From Glaciecola sp. UBA2563 (GTDB lineage Bacteria > Pseudomonadota > Gammaproteobacteria > Enterobacterales > Alteromonadaceae), in the NCBI GenBank assembly GCA_002340325.1, contig DDLV01000054.1, positions 31,261-95,260 of the forward strand: a DNA stretch of 64,000 nucleotides, read 5' to 3'. Shown here one piece after another: positions 11,201 through 21,375 of the stretch; position 1 is the first letter of the stretch, and each line of letters starts with the position of its first letter. A program made the translations under genes and the position numbers. The notes under the pieces are model-generated. The model was not told the origin of the DNA. It saw only the letters and a program-made list of their open reading frames with translations, and searched no databases.

Positions 11201-12485
11201 TCCAGAACCAGGTAACTACACCATTGTGTTACAGAATTTCAGTGGTTCCAATGCGCCGCAAGATAGCGTATCCGCACATTACGCAATAGTGGACAATCAA
11301 ATCTCCTCGGAGGTAACTGCAACAATACCAGGCAGCGTGGAAGATGGCGTGCCTTTTGACATTGGTGTTGTATATGCACTACCCAACGTGATTGAAACAC
11401 CTATTCAATATGGCGCTTTAGGCCTGTCAGATAGCGTAAACGATCTTGATTTTCTCGGCACCATTAATTTGGATTTTGTTGTTGGGGAATAGGATACTTC
11501 CATTACTGGGAGTCCGACTAGAGTGGCGGCAAATGATGTTGTCTCATTACAAGCGATTATTCAAGAAAACAACACAGCTCAAGAGCGTAGCTATGAAATT
11601 AGTGTCCCAATGCCAGTTGGAGCAGTATTTAGTGATTTTACGTCGCAAAATCAAGGTCGAATAGAAAACAACGCGCTTAAATGGGAGGTTGTTAAATCTG
11701 CAAACAGCACAAGTGACACGATACTGGACTTTGACATTCTTATTGTTGATGACTCTGCACCCGGGCCGATCACGGTGAGTCTTACCAGTGAATTACTAGA
11801 TCGCGAATTTACAAGTGTATTTAACCCCGAAAGTTTCACAGGAATTCAAATTGAAGGAGCACCAACCTTATCTATCAATAACGGTAATGGGCTCTCATTT
11901 GAAGTAAGAGAAACACAACAATTGACTATCCCCTTCACGACCACCGATCCAAATGGAGATAATGTTATTCTAACGGTGAGTCAAACTAGCGGTACGACTG
12001 CAAACGTTCAAAACAATGAAAATAACATCATAATTAACGCGCCGAATGTGACTGAAGATGAAACAATTATATTTAATGTTACCGCTACGGATGCGTTTGA
12101 AAATCAAACGACTTCTAGTTTGAGTGTTGCTGTCACCAATAATAATCCACCGGTTATAGACTCGATAAGTGCACCTTCAACGGGTGCTGCCGGACAGTCA
12201 ATCAATATTAGTTTTAATGCCAGTGATGAGGATGGCGACGCACTGAATTTCAGTATCAATCAATCGCAAGGATCGAGCGGCAGCTTTATTTTACCCAACA
12301 CCGGGACTTCAGCCAGTTTCACATTGTCAGTAGACGATGGAATAGACACCGTAACACAAGTTGTAACAGTTACGATAACGACTCCTCCGCCCTCCTCCGG
12401 CTCTGGTGGCGGCGCTATGCAATGGTACCTTGGCGTTTTCTTAATATTGATTTCCCTTTTGCGCCTCAAACGAAAAACAGTTTAA
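8274..12485 (+). pseudogene. Secreted S8 (subtilisin-like) protease with GlyGly-CTERM tail, interrupted by in-frame TAG
   Basis: One continuous reading frame of about 1400 codons is broken only by a TAG at 11490-11492. The start is ATG 8274: AAGGAG at 8261-8266 precedes it by 7 bases and a signal peptide follows (MCSEAIKWQL then a hydrophobic stretch ending ASASA); an upstream TTG at 8220 is less likely. Then come an inhibitor I9-like propeptide, the subtilase domain with Asp227 (IIDSGIN), His305 (GHGSHV) and Ser663 (GTSMSSPH), an inserted PA domain, and C-terminal beta-rich and cadherin-like domains. After the TAG the same frame continues to SGSGGG, a transmembrane helix and RLKRK: a GlyGly-CTERM sorting signal. 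Function is exoprotease, anchored then released through type II secretion. If the TAG is real, a truncated 1072-residue protein lacking the sorting tail is made. Confidence 0.85.
11490..11492 (+). other. In-frame amber codon inside the protease gene
   Basis: GAA-TAG-GAT occurs in the protease frame, and the downstream 330 codons in the same frame encode plausible extracellular domains and a GlyGly-CTERM tail without any ribosome-binding site or good start codon. This indicates a nonsense mutation, sequencing error or read-through site rather than two genes. Confidence 0.85.
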
Positions 12486-12517
12486 CCATGTACGCTTTGT
12501 GACGCAGCAATTCTTTA

Positions 12518-13873
12518 TTACCGCATCGCTGCAGATGCTTGAATATATCTTACTCGCGCGGTCATCATTATGGCTGCGCATGTCAACCCAATAATAAAAC
12601 CAATCCAAAACCCTCGCGCTGTTAAGCCAGTTGCAATCCAATCTGTAAGGCCCAGGATAAGGGCAGCCGGAAAACCTATGCCCCAGTAAGAAAACAAGGA
12701 AATTAACAACATGGCTTTGTTATCCTTATAACCCCTTAATGCATTGGCGCCAACAACTTGAATAGCGTCCGAAAATTGGAATACCGCAGCGAAAAGTAGC
12801 AACACGGCAGCCATTTCAATGACCGCCGATTCTGTTGTGTAGAGTGAGGCTATCGTCGTAGCGCCAACGATTGTAATGGTAGCGGTAAAAGCAACGGTAC
12901 TTGCGGCAATTAGCAATCCTGCATTATATGCCACGGGCGCGTTTAGGGGCTCATTTTTACCAATACAAAAACCAATACGTATCGCAACTGCCAACCCGAT
13001 ACTAAGCGGAATTTGAAATATAAGAGAGCTAAAATTTAAAGCGATTTGATGTGCCGCCACTACGTTTGCGCCATAAGGGGATAGCAATAATGCAATTGAC
13101 GCAAAAAGCGTGACTTCTGCCAGTAAAGTAAATGAAATTGGTAACCCATGCCGCGTAAGGTCTACGATACTTTTGAAACAAGGTTTTGGGAACGATTGAT
13201 ACAATTTTATATATTGAAGCGATGGCGCAAAATAAGTGTATAAAAACGTCGCCAATGCCATTGTAAAAATCACGAGCATAGTGGCTAGTCCGCAACCCGC
13301 TCCTCCCATTTCAGGCACGCCAAAAGCCCCATAAATAAATATGTAATTAGCAGGAATATTAACCAGAAGACCCGCAAACATGATCATCATCGTTGGACGA
13401 GTTAATGACATCCCTTCGCAATAGTTTCGAAGACACTGATACACGGCAAATGCTGGTGCTGCGAGCAAAATGTATCGCACATAATCCGTCGCAATCAACT
13501 GCATTTCATAATCCATTGAAAGCAGTTCAAATACCCTTGGTAATATCCATTTTGCACCGATGCATAAAAACCCTACGCTGACGCTAATATAGAAACACTG
13601 AAAAACCCAGTTAGATATATGATGATGTTGTTTGGCACCATTAAGCCTTGCTACTTGTGGAGAAAGTGCAAGACATAATCCTTGCAAGAAAATAAGGATT
13701 GGAAAAGTAACAGCGACACCAATCGCAACGGCAGCCATATCGACCGCGCTATAACGGCCCGCCATTATACTATCAGACACACCCATTAGCGTTTGTGTGA
13801 TTTGTGCAATTAACAACGGCCAAGCAAGCGACAACAGCTGTTTGACTTCGTATTTAAGTGTGTTTTTTGTCAA
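12518..13873 (-). CDS. MATE family multidrug/Na+ antiporter
   Basis: A 451-residue inner-membrane protein with about 12 hydrophobic helices arranged as two homologous halves. The first half opens with LLSLAWPLLIAQITQTLMGVSDSIMAGRYS, cut here by function: the PLLIAQ and MGVSDSIMAG segments are typical of NorM-type MATE transporters. These exchange Na+ or H+ for cationic drugs or metabolites. The length is typical (about 450-460). The gene is convergent with the S8 protease, 32 bp apart, with no strong hairpin between them. Upstream lies a MITE-like element about 60 bp before the start codon. The substrate cannot be predicted. Confidence 0.9.
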   Translation of the reverse strand: MTKNTLKYEVKQLLSLAWPLLIAQITQTLMGVSDSIMAGRYSAVDMAAVAIGVAVTFPILIFLQGLCLALSPQVARLNGAKQHHHISNWVFQCFYISVSVGFLCIGAKWILPRVFELLSMDYEMQLIATDYVRYILLAAPAFAVYQCLRNYCEGMSLTRPTMMIMFAGLLVNIPANYIFIYGAFGVPEMGGAGCGLATMLVIFTMALATFLYTYFAPSLQYIKLYQSFPKPCFKSIVDLTRHGLPISFTLLAEVTLFASIALLLSPYGANVVAAHQIALNFSSLIFQIPLSIGLAVAIRIGFCIGKNEPLNAPVAYNAGLLIAASTVAFTATITIVGATTIASLYTTESAVIEMAAVLLLFAAVFQFSDAIQVVGANALRGYKDNKAMLLISLFSYWGIGFPAALILGLTDWIATGLTARGFWIGFIIGLTCAAIMMTARVRYIQASAAMR

Positions 13874-13931
13874 TGTGGTGCTACGGCGTTATGGAGGCCG
13901 CATATATTAATCAAAATTTAGCTCGATGCAA

Positions 13932-14202
13932 TTAGAGCGTGTTGATCTTTGTTCATTATTTGAGCAGCAGGTCATTTAGCCGGCAGGCAACCGCAAATGA
14001 GTGTGGTTTGGTGGTGCCAAATGAGCGAATTTGTGGGCAGTATGCCGGCTAAATGGCCGCTGCCCGGAGGGCTGTCACCTATAATGACCTATTTCTGTGT
14101 TCTCGCTGGTTTATTTGGATTGCCAAACTGCACCATCGACGCCTTGAACTAGCCCATTATAGGAGGCAGCTCAAAAAATGAACAAAGGTCAACACGCTCT
14201 AA
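13932..14202. mobile_element. MITE-like element, long form (about 270 bp)
   Basis: Terminal inverted repeats of about 26 bp, 13932-13957 and 14177-14202, match with a single mismatch and extend less perfectly to about 40 bp. The ends read TTAGAGCGTGTTGA and TCAACACGCTCTAA. It encodes nothing. An inner palindrome pairs 13972-13986 with 14043-14057 (GCCGGC core). About 90 bp of its left half match the reverse complement of the element at 31069-31178. It lies in the divergent gap between the MATE and methyltransferase genes. No clear target duplication; a TA or TTA/TAA boundary is possible. Confidence 0.75.
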
Positions 14203-14298
14203 CGTCTTTTTAACTTTGATTAATAAAGTGATTTATGGAGATAACTCAATTCTGTACTACATTTAATACAGTGTCTTCACTTTTCTTTATCTTGGTAA

Positions 14299-14910
14299 AT
14301 GATCATGGAACATATATGGATCGATATTTTTCTCGCCTTATTCTTCACGTTCGTCGCTGTCTTTTATACGCTGTTAATTCTTAAAAAACAAAATGACAAT
14401 GCAACTATTCAATGCGTCCACATGGGCGAAAAGTATTCTATACACTGGATAAATCATGTTACTTTTCGTATTTTTCGAATTGCCATTTGGGCATATTGCG
14501 TAGCAAGACTGTTTATTCCGTCTATTGACCATTACGTGCAATTGATGCCTCCACTTGACCAGCCGTTAATAAGAGCTTTTGGTGTTTTTTTGATGGTGAC
14601 TGGATTTCTGCTGGCGTTAGTTAGCAATGCCAGCCTTCAAAGAAGCTGGCGTTCAGGCATAGATAGACATGCTGAAATTCAGCTAGTTACAGAGGGTCTC
14701 TATCACCTAAGTCGAAATCCTGCGTACATTGGCGTTGGTTTAGCACAGCTTGGCTTCTTTATTGCGCTTCCGACAGCATTTACCTTTATCTGTTTGTTAG
14801 TCGGAATGATTGCGTTATCCATCCAAATAAAACTTGAAGAGAAACATCTTGTGTCGATATTTGGCAACGAATACAAAGACTACATGCACAAAGTACCAAG
14901 GATAATTTAG
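14299..14910 (+). CDS. ICMT/PEMT-like integral membrane methyltransferase
   Basis: A 203-residue membrane protein with about four to five hydrophobic helices. The C-terminal region GLYHLSRNPAYIGVGL followed by KLEEKHLVSIFGNEY is the conserved SAM-binding signature of the isoprenylcysteine carboxyl methyltransferase / phosphatidylethanolamine N-methyltransferase superfamily (R-N-P-x-Y and E-E-x-L motifs). Bacterial members act on lipids or unknown small substrates; prenylated proteins are not expected here. It stands alone between a MITE and the MoxR-like operon. The start ATG at 14299 lacks a strong Shine-Dalgarno sequence; an in-frame ATG two codons later is equally possible. Confidence 0.8.
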   Translation: MIMEHIWIDIFLALFFTFVAVFYTLLILKKQNDNATIQCVHMGEKYSIHWINHVTFRIFRIAIWAYCVARLFIPSIDHYVQLMPPLDQPLIRAFGVFLMVTGFLLALVSNASLQRSWRSGIDRHAEIQLVTEGLYHLSRNPAYIGVGLAQLGFFIALPTAFTFICLLVGMIALSIQIKLEEKHLVSIFGNEYKDYMHKVPRII

Positions 14911-15149
14911 CTCAGCGCGAATAGAACTTGTTACACAACGTCCAAGTTAAAGCGTGCGTCTATACTCTCGCGCGCTTTCTCACACAGTCATGCCTCTGCT
15001 TAGGCAAAAAAACACCTAATCTTTCGCTCAATGGGTTACGTAAGCTGATATAGTTGCATACGTGTTGTTCTAATGTATATTGCAACCAACAAATAATTAG
15101 GCCTTAGAATAAACACGTTTATTTTTAACCTCACAGTTACGGAACATGT

Positions 15150-15995
15150 ATGGCATTTGGTGGTACTGAAAACTATATCGCGAGCACAGAATTACTACTA
15201 GCGGTAAACGCTGCGATCACATTACAAAAACCCTTGTTGATAAAAGGCGAGCCAGGTACGGGTAAGACGATGCTTGCCGAAGAGCTAGCAAAGAGTCTAG
15301 ATGTTGAGCTTATCCAGTGGCACATCAAATCAACGACAAGGGCGCAGCAAGGACTTTATGAATACGACGCCGTTTCCCGACTTAGAGATAGCCAACTGGG
15401 TGACGAACGCGTTAAAGACATCGCAAATTATATTGTCAAAGGTAAACTCTGGGAGGCGTTTACGTCAGAACAACGCCCTGTTTTACTCATCGATGAAATT
15501 GATAAAGCCGATATTGAATTCCCAAATGATTTGCTATTAGAACTCGATAAGATGGAGTTTTTTGTTTATGAAACACAGGAAGTTGTAAAAGCAAAACAAC
15601 GCCCTATCGTGATTATTACGTCAAACAACGAAAAAGAACTTCCGGATGCATTTTTGCGACGCTGCTTTTTTCACTATATAAACTTCCCATCAGCTGATGA
15701 AATGCGCCAAATTGTCAATGTGCATTACCCCGATATCAAAAAGCAACTCCTTGATAACGCACTTCAATCATTTTTCCAACTGCGCGACGTCAATGGACTA
15801 AAAAAGAAACCATCAACGTCTGAATTGATTGATTGGCTAAAACTATTAGTGTCAGATGACATTCCGGCAGAGGCGTTATTAGACAAAAACAACAAAAATG
15901 CATTACCGCCATTATATGGTGCGCTGTTGAAAAACGAGCAAGATGTTCATCTTTTTGAAAAGTTAATGTTTATGGCTCGACGCAATGCTGATTGA
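15150..15995 (+). CDS. MoxR-type AAA+ ATPase
   Basis: A 281-residue AAA+ ATPase with Walker A GEPGTGKT at 33-40, Walker B LLIDEIDKA at 112-120, sensor region IITSNNEKELPDAFLRR with the arginine finger, and a short C-terminal lid. MoxR ATPases act as chaperones that insert cofactors or remodel partner proteins, usually with a VWA-domain partner. That partner is encoded immediately downstream, overlapping this gene by 11 bp, which indicates an operon and probably a complex. No TPR or transglutaminase genes typical of other MoxR operons are nearby, so this is the simple MoxR-CoxE two-gene arrangement. Confidence 0.9.
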   Translation: MAFGGTENYIASTELLLAVNAAITLQKPLLIKGEPGTGKTMLAEELAKSLDVELIQWHIKSTTRAQQGLYEYDAVSRLRDSQLGDERVKDIANYIVKGKLWEAFTSEQRPVLLIDEIDKADIEFPNDLLLELDKMEFFVYETQEVVKAKQRPIVIITSNNEKELPDAFLRRCFFHYINFPSADEMRQIVNVHYPDIKKQLLDNALQSFFQLRDVNGLKKKPSTSELIDWLKLLVSDDIPAEALLDKNNKNALPPLYGALLKNEQDVHLFEKLMFMARRNAD

Positions 15996-17163
15996 TTTTT
16001 TCTTTTGTCTTCGAAAGCACAAAGTGAAGACATCAATTACAGAATATCTAGATTTATTAAACGCGCTCGACAATAAGATTGTTAGTGGCGATGTTAACGA
16101 TTTTTATAGCCTCTCTCGTGCTGTATTGATTAAAGATGAAAGCCAATTTGACAAATATGACCGCGCATTCGCTGAATATTTTAAAGGTGTTCAACAAATC
16201 GATTTGTTCGATAAAGACATCCCGCATGATTGGTTACGCAAAGAAATCGAGCGAATTTTGTCAAAGGAAGAAAAAGAAAAAATTGAATCGATGGGTGGCC
16301 TGGATAAACTGATGGAAACGTTAAAAGAACGTTTGGAAGAACAAACCAAACGCCATCAGGGAGGAAACAAATGGATAGGCACTGGCGGCACCTCCCCCTT
16401 TGGTGCTTATGGTGATAATCCTGAAGGCGTTCGCATTGGCCAAGATAAAAACCGAAACTTCAGTGCTGTCAAAGTCTGGGATAAACGTCAATATAAAAAT
16501 CTCGCTAATGACGTCGAGCTAGGCACTCGAAACATAAAGGTTGCTTTGAGAAGACTTCGGAAATTCGCCCGCACTGGTGCCAGTGAAAAATTAGATATCA
16601 ATGATACGATTCGCTCAACCGCACGAAACGGCGGTTATTTGGATGTTAAAATGGCACCGGAGCGTCACAACGCCATTAAGATTTTGCTGTTCTTTGACGT
16701 CGGTGGTTCAATGGATCCCCATATTAAATTATGCGAAGAACTCTTCAGTGCTGCACACGCTGAATTCAAACACATTGAATATTTTTACTTCCATAATTGT
16801 GTATATGAGTCGCTGTGGCAAGACAATGGTAGACGCGGTCGAGGCGATGTATCAGTGCATGATGTCATACATAAATATGGCAGTGACTACAAAATTCTTT
16901 TTGTGGGTGATGCTACTATGGGCCCTTACGAAATCACCTATCCTGGTGGCAGTGTTGAGCACTGGAATGAAGAGCCAGGCGCAACATGGATGCAGCGATT
17001 ACTCAACCACTTTGAATATTCAGTCTGGCTAAATCCACAACCAGAGGCATATTGGAGCTACCATAGCTCTATTCAAATCATTAAAGAAATCATGCAAAAC
17101 CGTATGTATGCAATGACATTAGATGGTCTAACTGAGGCAATACGGGCACTCCTTAAACATTAG
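15985..17163 (+). CDS. CoxE-like VWA domain protein
   Basis: A 392-residue cytoplasmic protein. Residues 1-230 are helical and charged (KEEKEKIES and ETLKERLEEQTKRHQ), followed by a C-terminal VWA domain beginning near 230. The metal-binding MIDAS motif is DVGGSM at 238-243, with glycine where the first serine of DxSxS is expected; this variant recurs in CoxE-like proteins as I know them. It overlaps the MoxR-like ATPase gene by 11 bp, so the two are likely coupled and interact. The family assists metal-cofactor maturation or complex assembly, but the client is not evident here: no oxidoreductase gene is adjacent. Confidence 0.87.
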   Translation: MLIDFFFCLRKHKVKTSITEYLDLLNALDNKIVSGDVNDFYSLSRAVLIKDESQFDKYDRAFAEYFKGVQQIDLFDKDIPHDWLRKEIERILSKEEKEKIESMGGLDKLMETLKERLEEQTKRHQGGNKWIGTGGTSPFGAYGDNPEGVRIGQDKNRNFSAVKVWDKRQYKNLANDVELGTRNIKVALRRLRKFARTGASEKLDINDTIRSTARNGGYLDVKMAPERHNAIKILLFFDVGGSMDPHIKLCEELFSAAHAEFKHIEYFYFHNCVYESLWQDNGRRGRGDVSVHDVIHKYGSDYKILFVGDATMGPYEITYPGGSVEHWNEEPGATWMQRLLNHFEYSVWLNPQPEAYWSYHSSIQIIKEIMQNRMYAMTLDGLTEAIRALLKH

Positions 17164-17313
17164 ATTTGAACTCCACAAAATGCTGTAACCCTAAGACGTC
17201 GAAAAAATTCTTTGTTTTGACAAGTACTTCAGTTGAGACGCGGTTGAAATACTAAACAAAAGTCCATTTATTCCGATACCTTCCGTAAGTCGCCAGCAAT
17301 AACTTCCCTTCAT

Positions 17314-20016
17314 ATGTTGAATAAATTTAGTCTTAGAGTTAAATCGATGGTCTCGCCAGGTATAGTGCTTGGTCTGCTAGTTTTAATGGGCATTTCGGGC
17401 CACCAGTTTTATGCCAATCTAGACAGTACCGTCAATGGCATTACAAACGATCTGGCGCCAGATAGCGGTATTGCATCAGATTTGATGTCAAACCTTCTGC
17501 TCAAACGTCTAGCGATGAAAGACTATTTGCAATCTGGCAATGAGGAGAAAATTTCGGAGTTCAACGGGCTTCATGACGAATACAAAGTGTTAATGGAAAA
17601 AGCTGAAGCATCAATCCAAAACCCGCAGCGTAAAGCGATACTAAATGAAATATCCACCTTTAGTGAATTGTACACGTCTACGTATAACAATGCCGTTGTG
17701 ACAAACATGAGAGAACGCAACCGACTTGTATATAACGTTCTTAATGTGAAAGGTCCCGAAATTCGCAAAGCTTTGTCAGAAATTATGAAGACCGCTTATG
17801 AGGACGATGACAGCTATGCCGCATATTATGCAGGATTGGTTCAACAACACGTAATGCTAGGCAGACTGTATGCGTCTCGCTTCCTTGTTGAAAACGATGA
17901 AGATTCTGTAGCTAGAGTTCAAAAGGAAATTGTTTCAGCAAATCAGGAGCTTGAACGTTTAGTAGATAATCTTGAAAACCCGGTACGACGAGATTTGGCA
18001 GCTTATGTAAAACAGGAATTAGCTGCATATGAGACCGCGTTTAACGACGTGGTAAATGCAATTTACAATCGAAACGAAGCCGTGACCGAGACGTTAGATG
18101 TTATTGGTCCGCAAATGGCAATGCTCAGCCAGCAGCTAAAGGATAGCGTATTTGAATCATTGACAGAGATAGGCGAGCAGGTCCACACGGATATCAAATC
18201 TGCACAAAATAATAATCAAATGATCATCATAATCGCATGTATTATGGGAATTTTAATTTCGCTGATCATTTCTCACACGATTGTTAAATCTGTGAAAAAA
18301 GCACGAGATATAGCGCAAAATATAGCTGACGGTAATTTGGATTCTTCTATCGATACAAACAGCAATGACGAAGTCGGTGATTTATTGAAATCACTGAACT
18401 CAATGCAAACAAAAATGACAGTCGTTATTGAAGAAGATATACAAAACGTCATCGACCAAGCTAAGGTAGGAGATCTTTCTCAACGGGTCAGCGAAGACGA
18501 TAAGCAAGGGTTTTACAAAAAGCTTGGAGACGGCATCAACGAATTATTAGAAGTAAACAATATGGTTGTTGATGATACAGCGCTTATGTTCGATGCGATG
18601 GCGAATGGAAACTTAGATCATAGGATCACGAATCGATACCAGGGTATTTTTAATGAGCTGAAGATTAACGCGAATCGCACAATGGATAAGTTGACACAAG
18701 TCATCGAAACCGATGTACAGGCACTGGTTGCATCCGCTCGTTCTGGAGATCTCACTCAGCGTATTGCGTTGGATGACAAGCAAGGTTTTTTTGAATCACT
18801 AAGTTCAGGGGTAAATGACCTAGTTGCCATAAATGAAAAAGTCATTGACGATACCAGCCGCGTTTTTGGAGCTTTGTCCAACGGAGATTTGTCTCAAACA
18901 ATACAGACAGAATATGAAGGCGCATTTAATCAACTAAAATTAGACGCCAATTTAACGATGAAGAAACTTGCGGATGTCATCGATAATGATGTGCAGAATA
19001 TGGTGGATAAGGCGGGACGCGGTGAACTTGACAGTCGCATAAGCTTAGCTGGCAAGGATGGTTTTTTTGCCCGATTATGCTCAAGTATCAACGCACTTGT
19101 AGATACAAGTGAGAATATACTCAACCAATCAGCACAAGCAATGGCACGTATGTCCGAGGGAGACCTGACACAAAAAATCGACGGCGAATATGAAGGCTTG
19201 TTTAATCAGATTAAAAATGACACTAACAACACAATCGCTCAGTTAACAAAAACAATCTCTGAAATCAATTATGCGTCAGAACAGGTCAACACTGGTTCAT
19301 CCGAAATTGCTGCTGCCACCTTCGATTTAAATCGTAGAACCGAACAACAAGGTGCATCAATACAACAAACAGCCGCCAGTATCGAACAAATGAAACAGCT
19401 TCTGGAACAAAACTACGTCAAAGCACAAGATTTAACAGAAATGAGCAGTGCAGCTAAAGATCTGGCTCAAAGAGGTGGAGAAGAAGCAGAATACGCTGTT
19501 TCAGCGATGAGTGAGATAGATAGAACAAGTAATGAAATTGCAAATATTATAAGCGTTATCGACGGCATCGCTTTTCAGACTAACTTATTGGCACTCAATG
19601 CAGCTGTAGAAGCAGCTAGAGCTGGAGAACAAGGTCGGGGATTTGCGGTCGTAGCTACTGAAGTCAGAGCACTGGCTCAACGCTCTTCTGCCGCTGCAAA
19701 AGAAATCAACTCACTTATCTCTAATTCAGTTGCGAAAGTCAAGGAAGGCAAGCAACTCGTTAATAAGTCTGGTGACATTTTGCAAGAAATCATTGAATTC
19801 TCTCACAAAGTAAATGAAGAAATGAAGGGGCTGAGTGAGTCCACACAAGAACAAAGAATCGGTATTTCTCAGGTGAATTCAGCGATACATCAGATGGATG
19901 ATACGGCACAGCAAAATGCAGCCATGGTAGAGCAAGCTACTGCAGCGAGTAATAGCATGTCAGACCAAGCCGATACACTTAACAAAATGGTAACGTTCTT
20001 TAAGCTAAGCGCCTAA
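17314..20016 (+). CDS. Methyl-accepting chemotaxis protein with poly-HAMP array
   Basis: A 900-residue chemoreceptor. A transmembrane helix at about 10-28 is followed by a helical periplasmic sensor of roughly 270 residues, a second helix at about 303-324, and then a chain of HAMP-like modules to about 640. Recurring GDL/GNL...I motifs (for example GNLDSSI, GDLSQRV, GNLDHRI, GDLTQRI, GDLSQTI, GELDSRI, GDLTQKI) mark about seven modules. The signalling hairpin near 740-790 contains [24 protein letters not shown] sequence, the CheA/CheW-binding tip. It senses an unknown periplasmic ligand and feeds the chemotaxis pathway. It is monocistronic, followed by a good terminator. Poly-HAMP chains of this length are uncommon among transmembrane receptors. 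Confidence 0.93.
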   Translation: MLNKFSLRVKSMVSPGIVLGLLVLMGISGHQFYANLDSTVNGITNDLAPDSGIASDLMSNLLLKRLAMKDYLQSGNEEKISEFNGLHDEYKVLMEKAEASIQNPQRKAILNEISTFSELYTSTYNNAVVTNMRERNRLVYNVLNVKGPEIRKALSEIMKTAYEDDDSYAAYYAGLVQQHVMLGRLYASRFLVENDEDSVARVQKEIVSANQELERLVDNLENPVRRDLAAYVKQELAAYETAFNDVVNAIYNRNEAVTETLDVIGPQMAMLSQQLKDSVFESLTEIGEQVHTDIKSAQNNNQMIIIIACIMGILISLIISHTIVKSVKKARDIAQNIADGNLDSSIDTNSNDEVGDLLKSLNSMQTKMTVVIEEDIQNVIDQAKVGDLSQRVSEDDKQGFYKKLGDGINELLEVNNMVVDDTALMFDAMANGNLDHRITNRYQGIFNELKINANRTMDKLTQVIETDVQALVASARSGDLTQRIALDDKQGFFESLSSGVNDLVAINEKVIDDTSRVFGALSNGDLSQTIQTEYEGAFNQLKLDANLTMKKLADVIDNDVQNMVDKAGRGELDSRISLAGKDGFFARLCSSINALVDTSENILNQSAQAMARMSEGDLTQKIDGEYEGLFNQIKNDTNNTIAQLTKTISEINYASEQVNTGSSEIAAATFDLNRRTEQQGASIQQTAASIEQMKQLLEQNYVKAQDLTEMSSAAKDLAQRGGEEAEYAVSAMSEIDRTSNEIANIISVIDGIAFQTNLLALNAAVEAARAGEQGRGFAVVATEVRALAQRSSAAAKEINSLISNSVAKVKEGKQLVNKSGDILQEIIEFSHKVNEEMKGLSESTQEQRIGISQVNSAIHQMDDTAQQNAAMVEQATAASNSMSDQADTLNKMVTFFKLSA

Positions 20017-20053
20017 ACGACAAAGCGCAACTAGCAGCCCGCAACAGTGTACT

Positions 20054-20087
20054 AAACCCGATTTGATTAGTTTCCGAATCGGGTTTT
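20054..20087 (+). terminator. Rho-independent terminator after the chemoreceptor gene
   Basis: AAACCCGATT at 20054-20063 pairs with AATCGGGTTT at 20077-20086 and runs into a short T tract. It lies 38 bases after the stop codon. Confidence 0.85.
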
Positions 20088-20233
20088 TATGATCCGTTCT
20101 AATAAGTTATATCAAAAAAAAAGTTTTGTTTTTTTAATTTCTGCATAAGCTTATAACAATAGCAACATAAAACAGCTGGTTTGCAACCGCGTATTTATTT
20201 CCTGTATGAAACAAAAGAACAAAGGACACTTCC

Positions 20234-21199
20234 ATGACAACATTTGATGATGCTTCGCTATCGATTGGCAACACCCCTCTTGTAAAACTTAATCGAGTCG
20301 TTTCGGGTAACGTATATGCCAAGATTGAGAGCAGAAACCCAAGTTTTAGCGTTAAATGCCGAATCGGCGCAAACATGATTTGGGATGCTGAAAAGAAAGG
20401 AGTATTAACAAAAGATAAGGAAATCATCGAAGCCACAAGCGGTAATACCGGCATTGCACTAGCCTTTGTCGCGGCCTCTAGAGGCTACAAGATCACGCTA
20501 ACAATGCCAAGCAGTATGAGTCTTGAGAGACGCAAACTTCTCAAGGCCCTCGGTGCTAATTTAGTGTTAACTGAACCTCCCAAAGGGATGAAAGGCGCTG
20601 TTGCTAAAGTACAAGAATTGATGGATCAGAACCCCGGTAAATACGTGCCGATGCATCAGTTCGATAATCCAGCTAACCCTGAAATCCATGAGAAAACAAC
20701 CGGCCCAGAGATTTTTGAAGCGACAGATGGACAAATTGATGCGTTTATTGCAGGTGTTGGCACCGGCGGAACCATTACAGGTGTTACGCGGTACTTAAAA
20801 CAGACTAAAGGTAAGCCTATTTCTGCTGTCGCCGTTGAGCCGGAAGATAGCCCAGTGATAACACAAGCAATGGCAGGTGACGAACTTACCCCTGCACCTC
20901 ATAAAATACAAGGTATCGGCGCTGGTTTTATTCCTGGTAACCTTGACCTAAGCCTCATCGACGAAGTGGAGCGCGTTTCCAATGAAGACTGCATGGAAAT
21001 GTCGAGACGTTTGATGAAAGAGGAAGGTATTTTGGCTGGTATTTCATCAGGCGCAGCGGTTGTTGCGGCGAAGCGCTTTGCTGAACGCCCAGAGAATAAA
21101 GATAAAATCGTTGTTGTCTTGCTTGCAAGCGGCACAGAACGTTATCTAAGCAGTCCAATGTTTGCTGGACAGTTTACTGAACTTGAAGAAGTTCAGTAA
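20234..21199 (+). CDS. cysK: Cysteine synthase A (O-acetylserine sulfhydrylase)
   Basis: A 321-residue PLP enzyme that makes L-cysteine from O-acetylserine and sulfide. The PLP lysine is K41 in SFSVKCRIG; the substrate-binding loop ATSGNTGIA starts near 68, and [10 protein letters not shown] binds the cofactor phosphate. Length and the KCRIG active-site sequence agree with CysK rather than CysM (which carries KDR). AAAGGA lies 7 bases before the ATG. It is monocistronic between two hairpins. No CysB site could be recognised in the upstream AT-rich region. Confidence 0.95.
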   Translation: MTTFDDASLSIGNTPLVKLNRVVSGNVYAKIESRNPSFSVKCRIGANMIWDAEKKGVLTKDKEIIEATSGNTGIALAFVAASRGYKITLTMPSSMSLERRKLLKALGANLVLTEPPKGMKGAVAKVQELMDQNPGKYVPMHQFDNPANPEIHEKTTGPEIFEATDGQIDAFIAGVGTGGTITGVTRYLKQTKGKPISAVAVEPEDSPVITQAMAGDELTPAPHKIQGIGAGFIPGNLDLSLIDEVERVSNEDCMEMSRRLMKEEGILAGISSGAAVVAAKRFAERPENKDKIVVVLLASGTERYLSSPMFAGQFTELEEVQ

Positions 21200-21289
21200 G
21201 ACTTCATTAGAGCAACTAGAAGCTTCATTCTCAAAGCATTTTGTTTTAAGCAACATTGTTGTCAAAACGCTAAAGCTATTTATCTTAAT

Positions 21290-21316
21290 TAGGGCGCAAG
21301 TCGCGCCCTAAAACTT
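21290..21316 (+). terminator. Hairpin after cysK, probable terminator
   Basis: TAGGGCGC at 21290-21297 pairs with GCGCCCTA at 21303-21310; the T tract that follows is weak (AAAACTTTT). It separates cysK from the lipoprotein gene. Confidence 0.5.
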
Positions 21317-21375
21317 TTACTTAAATTTTTCCTAAATTCGCCGATATTCGTTTGGTAAGCCACCAAGGGGTCAGT

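Noticed and set aside
11523..12485. Separate 320-codon gene downstream of the protease
   Set aside because: It opens with a GTG without ribosome-binding site and continues exactly the protease frame; its C-terminal sorting tail needs the upstream secretion signal. Treated as part of the interrupted gene.
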